5,480 nt of DNA from Clostridia bacterium (GTDB lineage: Bacteria; Bacillota; Clostridia; Oscillospirales; CAG-382), in contig CAAEDF010000136.1 in assembly GCA_900754535.1 (NCBI GenBank), positions 1-5,480 on the forward strand, given 5' to 3'. The notes beneath the pieces are model-generated. The model worked only from the letters and a program-made list of their open reading frames with translations. It ran no database searches and was not told the origin of the DNA. Below, piece after piece: positions 1 through 5,443 of this stretch (positions are counted from its first letter, which is position 1; the number at the start of each line of letters is the position of its first letter). The translations under genes and the position numbers were made by a program.

Positions 1-117
1 GACGACATCGCCTATTTCGGCGTAACGCCTGCCGGTACCGCCGAGCACTCGGATGCACATCAGCTCCTTGGCGCCCGTGTTATCGGCAACCTTCATATAT
101 GACTGCTGCTGAATCAT
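1..117 (-). CDS. rplN: 50S ribosomal protein L14, N-terminal part (truncated by window edge)
   Basis: L14 (uL14) binds 23S rRNA on the subunit interface and contacts L19 and the 30S subunit. Only the first 39 codons are in the window. The frame stays open to position 1, against a usual length of about 122 residues. The N-terminus begins [19 protein letters not shown] and continues with [20 protein letters not shown], the standard L14 opening with its KVADNTGA and GDVV motifs. The ATG at 117-115 is chosen because it gives the family's usual MIQ start and follows AAGGAGG (131-125) with a 7-nt spacer. It lies 23 nt after rpsQ with no terminator between, so this is the join between the S10 and spc gene groups and the two are probably co-transcribed. 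Identification is secure; nothing can be said of the C-terminal part. Confidence 0.96.
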   Translation of the reverse strand, partial: MIQQQSYMKVADNTGAKELMCIRVLGGTGRRYAEIGDVV

Positions 118-140
118 TTTGCGTCCTCCTTACACCCGGC

Positions 141-401
141 TTACTTAGCTCTCTCGATTATCTCGACGAGCCGCCAGTTCTTGTCCTTTGAAATGGGACG
201 GGTTTCCATGATAAGCACTCTGTCGCCCACATTGCACTCGTTCTTTTCGTCGTGTGCCTTGAACTTGACGGTGTGCTTTATGATCTTCTTATACAGCGGA
301 TGCTTCTTGCTGCCTTCTATCGCGACGACTATCGTCTTGTCCATTTTGTTGCTGACGACCCTGCCGACCCTCGATTTCCGGAGCGCTCTTTCAGTGTTCA
401 T
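141..401 (-). CDS. rpsQ: 30S ribosomal protein S17
   Basis: S17 (uS17) is an early-binding OB-fold protein that organises the 5' domain of 16S rRNA. The 86-residue product has the full family signature: [14 protein letters not shown] (about residues 13-26), a KKHPLYKK segment (32-39), KFKAHDE (46-52) and [16 protein letters not shown] with WRLVEI at the end. Length matches the family (about 85-90). I place the start at the ATG 401-399, which gives MNTERALRK. It lies 10 nt after AAAGGAG (418-412). An in-frame TTG directly before it (404-402) sits at a 7-nt spacing and could add one residue, so the start is uncertain by one codon. The gene ends in TAA and lies 20 nt after rpmC. Confidence 0.97.
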   Translation of the reverse strand: MNTERALRKSRVGRVVSNKMDKTIVVAIEGSKKHPLYKKIIKHTVKFKAHDEKNECNVGDRVLIMETRPISKDKNWRLVEIIERAK

Positions 402-421
402 CAAAAAATTACTCCTTTCGA

Positions 422-622
422 TTAGGCTTTACCGCTGAGCTCTTTTTCTCTCAGCACGGTCAGTATGCGGGCAATGGTCTTTTTGGTTTCGACGATCTTC
501 ATCGGATTGTCGAGCTGATTTATGGAGTGCTGAAAGCGGAGCTTGAAGAGCTCTTCCTTCTGTTCCTTCAGCGTCTTGGTAAGCTCGGCCGGTTCCATTT
601 GCTTTATATCCTTGATGTTCAT
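422..622 (-). CDS. rpmC: 50S ribosomal protein L29
   Basis: L29 (uL29) is a small two-helix hairpin protein near the mouth of the exit tunnel, beside L23, where nascent-chain factors dock. The 66-residue product shows the family pattern: an N-terminal helix with [17 protein letters not shown] (about 13-31), the turn QLDNPMKI (36-43, the conserved Q-L-x-N-P turn) and a second basic helix [18 protein letters not shown] (44-61). The ATG at 622-620 gives MNIKDIK and follows AGGAGG (634-629) with a 6-nt spacer. That Shine-Dalgarno sequence shares bases with the TAG stop of rplP, and the gap is only 10 nt, so translation is probably coupled to rplP. Stop is TAA. Standard length, nothing missing. 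Confidence 0.97.
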   Translation of the reverse strand: MNIKDIKQMEPAELTKTLKEQKEELFKLRFQHSINQLDNPMKIVETKKTIARILTVLREKELSGKA

Positions 623-628
623 CTCTTA

Positions 629-635
629 CCTCCTA
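629..635 (-). promoter_or_regulatory. rpmC Shine-Dalgarno fused to rplP stop codon (TAGGAGG)
   Basis: Read on the minus strand, TAGGAGG contains the rplP stop TAG (635-633) and the rpmC ribosome-binding site AGGAGG (634-629), which share two bases. A ribosome ending rplP covers the initiation site of rpmC, so reinitiation or coupling is plausible (inference). Confidence 0.85.
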
Positions 636-1052
636 TTTATCGAGGTCGGCTTTTGTGGCAAACTTGCACTTGATGGGCAGCTTGTGAGAGGCGAGACGCA
701 TGGCTTCACGCGCCTGGTCCTCGGATATACCGTCCATTTCGAACATTACTCTGCCGGGTTTGACGACAGCCACCCAGTACTCGGGGCTGCCTTTACCGGA
801 ACCCATTCGGGTCTCGGCGGGCTTTTCGGTTATGGGCTTGTCGGGGAATATCTTTATCCAGACCTGACCGCCTCTTTTGATATATCTTGTCATAGCGACA
901 CGGGCGGCCTCTATCTGGTTGCTGGTAATCCACGCCGGCTCGGTAGCCACAAGCCCGTACTGCCCGTCGGTGATCTTATTGCCTCTGTTTGCAACTCCGG
1001 TCAGGCGGCCTCTGTGGACTCTTCTGTATTTTACTCTCTTAGGCATTAACAT
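633..1052 (-). CDS. rplP: 50S ribosomal protein L16
   Basis: L16 (uL16) is a late-assembling large-subunit protein next to the A-site tRNA and the peptidyl transferase centre. The 139-residue product opens [16 protein letters not shown], close to the usual MLxPKRxKYRKxHRG. It carries the conserved [16 protein letters not shown] segment (41-57), [13 protein letters not shown] (61-73), the loop TRMGSGKG (81-88) and [10 protein letters not shown] (91-100). R82 in that loop matches the arginine hydroxylated in E. coli L16 (R81). The ATG at 1052-1050 is preferred: it gives the family start and lies 8 nt after AAGGAGG (1067-1061). A second ATG two codons on would be 14 nt away. The first 14 nt overlap the end of rpsC in another frame. 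Length is normal and the stop is TAG. Confidence 0.97.
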   Translation of the reverse strand: MLMPKRVKYRRVHRGRLTGVANRGNKITDGQYGLVATEPAWITSNQIEAARVAMTRYIKRGGQVWIKIFPDKPITEKPAETRMGSGKGSPEYWVAVVKPGRVMFEMDGISEDQAREAMRLASHKLPIKCKFATKADLDK

Positions 1053-1719
1053 TTCGCTTACCTCCTTGATCCGAAGAAGCGCGCTTTACCTCCGGCAGGA
1101 CCTCGCCCTTGTATATCCATACCTTGACGCCTATCTTACCGTAGGTCGTGTTCGCCTCATAGAAGCCGTAATCGATATCGGCACGAAGCGTCTGAAGCGG
1201 AATGGTACCCTCATGGTAGTGCTCGCTTCTGGCGATTTCCGCGCCGCCGAGACGGCCGGAGACCATTATTTTTATCCCCTTCGCATTGAGCTTTATCGCT
1301 CTGCCTATCGCCTGCTTCATGGCACGGCGGAACGCAATTCTTTTTTCAAGCTGAGCCGCAACGCTTTCGGCGACGAGCTGCGCGTTGAGGTCGGGCTGCT
1401 TTATCTCTACGACATTGACGCTTGCGGGCTTGCCGGTAAACGCCTCTATCTCTTTTCTCAGCTTTTCTATCTCTGTGCCGCCCTTGCCGATAATGATGCC
1501 CGGCTTGGCGCAATGGATGACGACGCGGATCCTTGTGTTGTCGCGTTCGATCTCTATTCTGGGAACGCCTGCCTGCTGAAGCTTCTGCTTGAGGTGCTTC
1601 CTGAGCTTATAATCAGCCACAAGAGTGTCGCCGAACACCTCGTCCTTGACGAACCAGCGGGAATCCCAATCTTTGATAATTCCTACACGCAGACCGTGCG
1701 GATTTACTTTCTGTCCCAT
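1039..1719 (-). CDS. rpsC: 30S ribosomal protein S3
   Basis: S3 (uS3) lies at the mRNA entry tunnel of the 30S subunit, binds S10 and S14, and contributes to mRNA unwinding. The 226-residue protein starts [15 protein letters not shown], as in almost all bacterial S3. It has a type II KH domain with the GxxG loop [14 protein letters not shown] (75-88). The segment [13 protein letters not shown] (129-141) places R131, R132 and K135 at the positions linked to ribosomal helicase activity in E. coli S3. The C-terminal domain has [13 protein letters not shown] (154-166) and [12 protein letters not shown] (199-210), followed by a short basic tail. The ATG at 1719-1717 follows AGGAGG (1735-1730) by 10 nt. 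The last codons contain the Shine-Dalgarno site of rplP, and the gene overlaps rplP by 14 nt. Confidence 0.98.
   Translation of the reverse strand: MGQKVNPHGLRVGIIKDWDSRWFVKDEVFGDTLVADYKLRKHLKQKLQQAGVPRIEIERDNTRIRVVIHCAKPGIIIGKGGTEIEKLRKEIEAFTGKPASVNVVEIKQPDLNAQLVAESVAAQLEKRIAFRRAMKQAIGRAIKLNAKGIKIMVSGRLGGAEIARSEHYHEGTIPLQTLRADIDYGFYEANTTYGKIGVKVWIYKGEVLPEVKRASSDQGGKRNVNA
1061..1067 (-). promoter_or_regulatory. rplP Shine-Dalgarno inside the end of rpsC
   Basis: AAGGAGG lies within the rpsC coding sequence, where its bases fall in the codons for Gln-Gly-Gly near the S3 C-terminus. It stands 8 nt before the rplP ATG. Its position settles the upstream of the two nearby ATGs as the rplP start and means ribosomes finishing rpsC pass over the rplP initiation site. 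Confidence 0.88.
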
Positions 1720-1729
1720 AATTCAGCTT

Positions 1730-1736
1730 CCTCCTA
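1730..1736 (-). promoter_or_regulatory. rpsC Shine-Dalgarno fused to rplV stop codon (TAGGAGG)
   Basis: The minus strand reads TAGGAGG, with the rplV stop TAG at 1736-1734 and the rpsC site AGGAGG at 1735-1730, 10 nt before the rpsC ATG. It is the same seven-base arrangement as at the rplP/rpmC junction. Confidence 0.85.
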
Positions 1737-2084
1737 ATCTCTTTCCCTGAGAACGATGGTCACGTGCGAGGTCCTCTTGATTATCCTGAAGGCGCTGCCT
1801 CTTGCGCGGGGCATTACCCTCTTCTGACCCTTAAGCATTCCGGGAGTGACAAAGCACTCGGACACGTAAAGCTTTTCCACGTCCATGTTGTGATTGGTCT
1901 CTGCGTTTGCCACCGCTGATTTGAGAAGCTTTTCCACGCTTTCGCAGGCTATTTTGTTGGTATTTTTGAGTATCGCCGCTGCTTCCGCGACGTTTTTGTT
2001 GCGGATAAGATCCAGTACGATCTTGACCTTTCTGGGGGTCATACGCAGCTGTTTAAGATGCGCTTTTGCAACCTTTTCTTCCAC
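1734..2084 (-). CDS. rplV: 50S ribosomal protein L22
   Basis: L22 (uL22) binds all domains of 23S rRNA. Its long beta-hairpin lines the exit tunnel beside L4 and is a known site of macrolide-resistance mutations. The 116-residue product has the L22 core: LRMTPRKVKIVLDLIRNKNVAEA (13-35), SAVANAETNHNMD (56-68) and MPRARGSAFRIIKRTSHVTIV (91-111). The start is a GTG at 2084-2082, since no ATG is nearby. AAAGGAGG (2101-2094) precedes it by 9 nt and the resulting N-terminus MEEKVAKAHLK fits the family. The hairpin segment FVTPGMLKGQKRVMP (78-92) departs from the usual EGP..KR.MP pattern and appears two residues longer than E. coli L22 (compared from memory). Stop TAG overlaps the rpsC Shine-Dalgarno site. 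Confidence 0.97.
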   Translation of the reverse strand: MEEKVAKAHLKQLRMTPRKVKIVLDLIRNKNVAEAAAILKNTNKIACESVEKLLKSAVANAETNHNMDVEKLYVSECFVTPGMLKGQKRVMPRARGSAFRIIKRTSHVTIVLRERD

Positions 2085-2111
2085 CGTTTATTGCCTCCTT
2101 TCAAATCAGCG

Positions 2112-2393
2112 TCACTTGGATGTGTTGGACGTCTTCGAGCCCGAATGGCCGCGGAAGGTGCGCGTGGGCGCAAACTCTCCGAGCTTATGGCCGACCATAT
2201 CCTCAACCACATATACGGGGATGTGCTTCCTGCCGTCGTGAACGGCTATCGTATGGCCGACGAATTCGGGGAATATCGTTGAGGAGCGGGACCAGGTCTT
2301 GAGGACCCTTTTCTCGCCCTTGGCGTTCATATCGCAAATACGGTTGTAAAGCTTGGCCTCGACATACGGGCCTTTTTTCACGCTTCTGCTCAC
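2112..2393 (-). CDS. rpsS: 30S ribosomal protein S19
   Basis: S19 (uS19) sits in the 30S head, forms a complex with S13 and contacts tRNA and the 50S subunit through intersubunit bridge B1a. The 93-residue product starts [15 protein letters not shown], matching the S19 opening. It contains [31 protein letters not shown] (32-62) and the C-terminal motif [19 protein letters not shown] (67-85), both diagnostic. The start codon is GTG at 2393-2391, 9 nt after AAGGAGG (2409-2403). A later in-frame GTG (encoding V5) is too far from the ribosome-binding site. Length is standard. It lies 23 nt after rplB and 27 nt before rplV, and the stop is TGA. Confidence 0.97.
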   Translation of the reverse strand: MSRSVKKGPYVEAKLYNRICDMNAKGEKRVLKTWSRSSTIFPEFVGHTIAVHDGRKHIPVYVVEDMVGHKLGEFAPTRTFRGHSGSKTSNTSK

Positions 2394-2416
2394 TGTCTGT
2401 TTCCTCCTTCACCGGC

Positions 2417-3247
2417 TTATTTATCGTTTCTGCGTTTGACGATGAACTTGTCGGTACGAGCCTTCTTGTTTCTCGTCTTATATCCGAGGGTCGGCTTGCC
2501 CCACGGGGTGACCGGAGAAGGTCTGCCTATCGGGGAGCGGCCCTCGCCGCCGCCGTGCGGGTGGTCGACAGGGTTCATGACCAAGCCGCGGACCGTAGGT
2601 CTGACACCGAGGTGGCGGGTCTTGCCTGCCTTACCGAGCTTGATGTTCTCGTGCTCAAGATTTCCCACCTGGCCTATTGTAGCCTTGCAGTCGAGACGCA
2701 CGAGTCTGACCTCGCCGGAGGGAAGCCTGATCTGTGCCTTGCCGTCCTCCTTGGCCATAAGCTGCGCGGCTGCGCCCGCGGAGCGGACGAGCTGTGCGCC
2801 GCGGCCGGGATAAAGCTCTATCGCATGGATAAAGGTACCTACGGGGATGGCCGAAAGCGGAAGCACGTTGCCTGTCTTTATATCGGCATGCTCGCCGGAA
2901 TAAAGCACATCTCCTACTGAGAGCCCGTTGGGAGCGATAACATAGCTTCTTTTGGCGTTCTCATCCTCAAGCAGCGCGATATACGCGGTGCGGTTGGGAT
3001 CGTATTCGATGGCTATGACCTTGTTTGTGACGTCGGCATTGCGCTTGAAATCGATTATCCTGTATTTCTGGCGGTTGCCGCCTCCGTGATGTCTTACCGT
3101 GATACGTCCGGTGTTGTTGCGGCCGGCGTTCTTTTTGAGAACCGTTACAAGGTTCTTCTCGGGCTTTTTCTTGGTGATCTCCGCAAACGAGGGAGTCACC
3201 ATGTTTCTTCTTGAAGGTGTAGTCGGTTTATATGTCTTTGTTGCCAT
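2417..3247 (-). CDS. rplB: 50S ribosomal protein L2
   Basis: L2 (uL2) is one of the largest and most conserved 50S proteins. It supports subunit association, tRNA binding and the peptidyl transferase centre. The 276-residue product starts [16 protein letters not shown] and has the RNA-binding N-terminal part [19 protein letters not shown] (42-60) with YRIIDFKRN. It continues through [13 protein letters not shown] (146-158) to the C-terminal motif [14 protein letters not shown] (224-237), where H229 carries the same number as the functionally critical histidine of E. coli L2. [23 protein letters not shown] follows. The ATG at 3247-3245 follows GGGAGG (3263-3258) by 10 nt. Length and motifs are normal. 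It lies 18 nt after rplW. Confidence 0.98.
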   Translation of the reverse strand: MATKTYKPTTPSRRNMVTPSFAEITKKKPEKNLVTVLKKNAGRNNTGRITVRHHGGGNRQKYRIIDFKRNADVTNKVIAIEYDPNRTAYIALLEDENAKRSYVIAPNGLSVGDVLYSGEHADIKTGNVLPLSAIPVGTFIHAIELYPGRGAQLVRSAGAAAQLMAKEDGKAQIRLPSGEVRLVRLDCKATIGQVGNLEHENIKLGKAGKTRHLGVRPTVRGLVMNPVDHPHGGGEGRSPIGRPSPVTPWGKPTLGYKTRNKKARTDKFIVKRRNDK

Positions 3248-3265
3248 TTCGCTGACTCCTCCCCA

Positions 3266-3559
3266 TTACATCAGGCTGTCGAAGAACTCAATGGTCTTCG
3301 AGTCGGGCGTGAGCTTGACGATGGCCTTTTTCCATTCGCTCGTCCTGCCCTCGGAGCGTCCGAGTCTCTTGGGCTTGCTTTTCATGTTTATCGTTGTCAC
3401 TTTTTCAACGCTTACCTTGAAGAGCTCTTCGACCGCGTTTTTTATTTCGATCTTGTTGGCGTCCTTGGCAACGCGGAAGGTATATTTCTTGTTCTGCAGG
3501 TCCTCTATGGCCGCCTCGGTGATCACCGGCTTCTGGATTATGTCGTAAACTGTTTTCAT
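3266..3559 (-). CDS. rplW: 50S ribosomal protein L23
   Basis: L23 (uL23) stands at the tunnel exit, where trigger factor, the signal recognition particle and the translocon dock. The 97-residue product begins [18 protein letters not shown]15 in PVITE aligns with E. coli Glu18, the trigger-factor docking residue. The motifs [24 protein letters not shown] (26-49) and the basic loop [24 protein letters not shown] (60-83) are typical. The ATG at 3559-3557 overlaps the TGA stop of rplD as ATGA. Its Shine-Dalgarno site AGGAGG (3575-3570) lies inside rplD with a 10-nt spacer, so coupling to rplD translation is likely. Stop TAA. Standard length. Confidence 0.97.
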   Translation of the reverse strand: MKTVYDIIQKPVITEAAIEDLQNKKYTFRVAKDANKIEIKNAVEELFKVSVEKVTTINMKSKPKRLGRSEGRTSEWKKAIVKLTPDSKTIEFFDSLM

Positions 3560-4182
3560 TCTGCGTAAACCTCCTCGAGCGACGCCGCAGCTGCCTTTGT
3601 GAGGATAAGCTTGTCGTACTTAAGGATGTCGTACACGCTTATCGCATTGACTGGAGCGGTTTTGACGTCGGGAATGTTGGCGGCCGACTTGACGACGACG
3701 GCGTCGGGCCTGTCGGTCACTATCATGGCCTTTCCGTTTGCGTTCAGCGCCGAAAGCATCGCAATGACCTTCTTGGTCTTGTATTCCTCAAGCGCGATAT
3801 TGTCGACGACAATCAGATCGCCCGAAGAGACCTTGGAGGAAAGCGCGCCGAACAGCGCGATTCTCTTTTCCTTTTTGTTAACGGATACCCTGTAGCTTCT
3901 GGGCTTGGGGCCGAGCGCGATACCGCCCTTGGTCCACTGCGGCGAACGGGTGGAGCCCTGTCTTGCTCTGCCGGTGCCCTTCTGTCTCCAAGGCTTGCGG
4001 CCGCCGCCGGCGACCTCGCTGCGGGTCAGCGTGGACTGTGTGCCCTGCCTCTGGTTGAGCAGATACGCTCTGACAACCGAATGGATAACGGGAACGTTTA
4101 CCTCTGCGGCAAACACCGTGTCGCTCAGCTCCATCGTACCGCAGACTTTGCCTTCCATATTATATACGTCAATCGTTGGCAT
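3556..4182 (-). CDS. rplD: 50S ribosomal protein L4
   Basis: L4 (uL4) has a globular domain on the 50S surface and a long basic loop that reaches the exit tunnel opposite L22. Mutations there give macrolide resistance. The 208-residue product carries the characteristic loop from about residue 44 to 97: [18 protein letters not shown], then [20 protein letters not shown], then [12 protein letters not shown]. The C-terminal Rossmann-like part has DLIVVDNI and [14 protein letters not shown] strands. The ATG at 4182-4180 gives MPTIDVYN and lies 8 nt after GGGAGG (4196-4191). In E. coli L4 also represses the whole S10 operon through its leader. I cannot show that here. The stop TGA is shared with the rplW ATG. 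Normal length. Confidence 0.97.
   Translation of the reverse strand: MPTIDVYNMEGKVCGTMELSDTVFAAEVNVPVIHSVVRAYLLNQRQGTQSTLTRSEVAGGGRKPWRQKGTGRARQGSTRSPQWTKGGIALGPKPRSYRVSVNKKEKRIALFGALSSKVSSGDLIVVDNIALEEYKTKKVIAMLSALNANGKAMIVTDRPDAVVVKSAANIPDVKTAPVNAISVYDILKYDKLILTKAAAASLEEVYAE
3570..3575 (-). promoter_or_regulatory. rplW Shine-Dalgarno inside the end of rplD
   Basis: AGGAGG lies in the rplD codons for the acidic Glu-Glu-Val near the C-terminus of L4, 10 nt before the rplW ATG, which itself overlaps the rplD stop (ATGA, 3559-3556). The pair has the form of a translationally coupled junction. Confidence 0.85.
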
Positions 4183-4202
4183 TTCTGTTTCCTCCCTCCG
4201 GC

Positions 4203-4832
4203 CTATTTAACCGTGTTGCGGATATACACTATTCCGCCGCGCGGGCCGGGGACGGCGCCCCTGACCGCTATCAGGTTATTGTCGGCATCGATCTTTACGA
4301 CCTCAAGATTGAGTATCGTTACCTTCTCGTTACCGTACTGTCCGGCCATCTTCTTGTTTTTGAACACTCTGGACGGCGAGCTGTTTGCACCCATCGAACC
4401 CACCTGACGGTGAACCGGTCCGGTACCGTGAGTCATTCTGAGGCGGTGTGCGCCCCATCTTTTTATAACGCCGGAATATCCGCGGCCCTTTGTAAGGCCC
4501 GTTACGTCGATCTTTTCGCCGGCTTCGAACGTGTCGGCGGTGACGACGTCGCCGACGTTCATCTCGGCAGCGCCTTCAAGGCGGAATTCCTTGAGATACT
4601 TCTTATAGGAAACGCCCGCTTTTGCAAACATGCCCTTCATCGGCTTGTTGAGCTTTCTTTCTTCGATATCCTGGAAGCCCAGCTTGACCGAATCGTAGCC
4701 CTCTTTTTCCTTAGTCTTCTTTGCCACGACAACGCAGGGGCCGGCGTTGATGACAGTTACGGGAATGACATTGCCCTTTTCGTCAAAAAGCTGCGTCATG
4801 CCGATCTTTTTGCCGATTATGCCTTTTTTCAT
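4203..4832 (-). CDS. rplC: 50S ribosomal protein L3
   Basis: L3 (uL3) binds near the 3' end of 23S rRNA and starts 50S assembly. Its extended loop approaches the peptidyl transferase centre. The 209-residue product begins [20 protein letters not shown], the standard L3 start. It contains [18 protein letters not shown] (110-127), the loop [20 protein letters not shown] (135-154) and [12 protein letters not shown] (156-167), which matches the family's RVFKxKKMxGxxG. The glutamine methylated by PrmB in E. coli L3 lies in a segment whose sequence differs here, so I would not assume that modification. The ATG at 4832-4830 follows AAGGAGG (4849-4843) by 10 nt. It is 74 nt downstream of rpsJ, the widest gap in the operon, and 20 nt before rplD. 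Confidence 0.98.
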   Translation of the reverse strand: MKKGIIGKKIGMTQLFDEKGNVIPVTVINAGPCVVVAKKTKEKEGYDSVKLGFQDIEERKLNKPMKGMFAKAGVSYKKYLKEFRLEGAAEMNVGDVVTADTFEAGEKIDVTGLTKGRGYSGVIKRWGAHRLRMTHGTGPVHRQVGSMGANSSPSRVFKNKKMAGQYGNEKVTILNLEVVKIDADNNLIAVRGAVPGPRGGIVYIRNTVK

Positions 4833-4863
4833 TTTTATTTATCCTCCTTAAGGTTATTGGTTG

Positions 4864-4878
4864 GCGCGGCAGGCGCGC
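4864..4878 (-). other. GC hairpin in the rpsJ-rplC intergenic RNA
   Basis: In the minus-strand transcript GCGCG (4878-4874) pairs with CGCGC (4868-4864) around the loop CCTGC. The stem has five GC pairs. No U-run follows (the next bases are CAACCAATAAC), so it does not look like an intrinsic terminator. It could affect mRNA stability or rplC initiation; that is inference. Confidence 0.5.
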
Positions 4879-4906
4879 TAACATGACCTTTGATAGCTGC
4901 TTGGCC

Positions 4907-5218
4907 TCAGAGCTTTATCTCGATATCCACGCCTGCGGGAAGCTCCATGCCCATGAGAGCCTCTACGGCCTTCTGAGACGGGCGGATGATATCGATAAGG
5001 CGTTTGTGCGTCCTCAGCTCGAACTGCTCGCGCGAGTCCTTATATTTGTGAACGGCGCGCAGTATCGTTATGATCTCCTTGTCAGTGGGCAGCGGGATGG
5101 GACCCGAAACAGCGGCGCCGTTGCGCTTTGCCGTCTCGACTATCTTCTCCGCGGCCTGATCGATGAGCGTGTGGTCGTATGCCTTGAGCCTGATTCTGAT
5201 TCTTTCCTTTGTTGCCAT
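4907..5218 (-). CDS. rpsJ: 30S ribosomal protein S10 (NusE)
   Basis: S10 (uS10) is part of the 30S head and, as NusE, pairs with NusB in transcription antitermination and links RNA polymerase to the ribosome through NusG. The 103-residue product begins [20 protein letters not shown]. It has the family motifs [19 protein letters not shown] (37-55), the extended loop [18 protein letters not shown] (60-77) and the C-terminal [11 protein letters not shown] (93-103). The ATG at 5218-5216 is chosen because it gives the canonical S10 N-terminus and is preceded by AAGGAGG (5237-5231). The 12-nt spacer is the longest in the operon. The frame is open further upstream to a GTG at 5296, but that stretch lies in the structured leader and has no S10 homology. 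This is the first gene of the operon. Confidence 0.98.
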   Translation of the reverse strand: MATKERIRIRLKAYDHTLIDQAAEKIVETAKRNGAAVSGPIPLPTDKEIITILRAVHKYKDSREQFELRTHKRLIDIIRPSQKAVEALMGMELPAGVDIEIKL

Positions 5219-5230
5219 TACTTGAAATTG

Positions 5231-5237
5231 CCTCCTT
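5231..5237 (-). promoter_or_regulatory. rpsJ Shine-Dalgarno with long spacer
   Basis: AAGGAGG stands 12 nt before the rpsJ ATG, against 6-10 nt for the other genes here. It decides the start in favour of 5218. I see no CCTCC-like segment in the leader able to mask it by perfect pairing, so any leader control need not act by hiding this site. Confidence 0.85.
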
Positions 5238-5251
5238 AAATTTTCTTTGTT

Positions 5252-5283
5252 CCGGATGGCACGGTGTCTGAACACCCTTCCGG
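5252..5283 (-). other. Leader hairpin with GGTGT-TCAG-ACACC tip
   Basis: A 5-bp stem GGTGT (5276-5272)/ACACC (5267-5263) closes a TCAG loop. It is enclosed by CCGGA (5283-5279)/TCCGG (5256-5252), leaving an asymmetric internal loop of 2 and 6 nt. Two-part stems with an internal loop are common in protein-binding leader RNAs. It shares bases 5283-5282 with the preceding GGGCGT/ACGCCC hairpin, so the two full stems cannot form together. Confidence 0.55.
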
Positions 5284-5345
5284 GCGTTTCGCGCACGCCC
5301 TTTAAAAAATGCTCACACCCGTCGCCCGATTTTCGGACATACTCT

Positions 5346-5379
5346 GCGGAAGTTACCCGTTTTCACGGCAATCTCCCGC
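5346..5379 (-). other. Leader hairpin with nested GAAA tetraloop stem
   Basis: The 7-bp outer stem GCGGGAG (5379-5373)/CTTCCGC (5352-5346) contains one G-T wobble. Inside it CCGT (5368-5365)/ACGG (5360-5357) closes a GAAA tetraloop. It begins about 17 nt after the predicted start of transcription and is the longest helix in the leader. Confidence 0.6.
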
Positions 5380-5403
5380 TTCATCGCATATCAAGCAAAA
5401 GCG

Positions 5404-5432
5404 AGTATAACACAGAAAAAAGGGCCTGTCAA
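5404..5432 (-). promoter_or_regulatory. S10 operon promoter (sigma-70/sigma-A type)
   Basis: The -35 box is a perfect TTGACA (5432-5427), followed by a 17-bp spacer and the -10 box TATACT (5409-5404), one base from consensus. A TG one base before the -10 (5412-5411) makes it an extended -10. Transcription is expected to start near 5397-5396. An A-run (5442-5437) lies just upstream of the -35 and may act like an UP element. Match and spacing fit a strongly expressed ribosomal operon. The nearest gene downstream is rpsJ. Confidence 0.92.
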
Positions 5433-5443
5433 CACCTTTTTTC
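5415..5443 (-). repeat. 9-bp inverted repeat flanking the -35 box
   Basis: GAAAAAAGG (5443-5435) and CCTTTTTTC (5423-5415) are perfect inverted copies separated by 11 nt that contain TTGACA. The A-tract, GG/CC and T-tract layout resembles a bidirectional intrinsic terminator, possibly ending a gene beyond the right edge. The GC part of the stem is only 2 bp, so as a terminator it would be weak. Alternatively it is an operator or a chance pairing. Confidence 0.5.

Larger units (their letters stand above)
5219..5396 (-). promoter_or_regulatory. Structured 5' leader of the S10 operon (candidate r-protein leader RNA)
   Basis: About 178 nt separate the predicted transcription start from rpsJ, much more than a ribosome-binding site needs. 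Visible hairpins, in 5' to 3' order, are as follows. (1) GCGGGAG (5379-5373) with CTTCCGC (5352-5346), enclosing CCGT-GAAA-ACGG with a GAAA tetraloop. (2) GTCCGA (5338-5333) with TCGGGC (5329-5324), loop AAA. (3) GGGCGT (5300-5295) with ACGCCC (5287-5282). (4) GGTGT-TCAG-ACACC (5276-5263), inside an outer CCGGA/TCCGG stem (5283-5279 with 5256-5252). Leader RNAs that bind S10-operon proteins are known in gammaproteobacteria (L4), and an S10 leader family has been predicted in Firmicutes. Membership of that family is my inference and is untested. Confidence 0.6.

Noticed and set aside
118..140. A terminator or promoter separating the S10 and spc groups
   Set aside because: The 23-nt gap holds only the rplN ribosome-binding site, with no stem and T-run and no room for a full promoter.
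877..1737. A 286-codon open frame on the plus strand, and other long plus-strand frames across the window
   Set aside because: They lie antisense to certain ribosomal genes, lack ribosome-binding sites and resemble no protein I know. They arise from the codon bias of the minus-strand genes.
2203..2412. A 69-codon minus-strand frame overlapping rpsS
   Set aside because: It runs in a different frame through rpsS, shares its ribosome-binding region and shows no recognisable family. rpsS itself is unmistakable.
5219..5296. N-terminal extension of S10 to a GTG at 5296
   Set aside because: The extra residues do not match S10, the region is the structured leader, and the canonical [16 protein letters not shown] start has its own Shine-Dalgarno site.
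5301..5330. Intrinsic terminator or attenuator at the leader T-run (5309-5304)
   Set aside because: The bases just before the T-run (GGGTGTGAGCA) form no stable stem with nearby sequence. Only a weak long-range pairing is possible.
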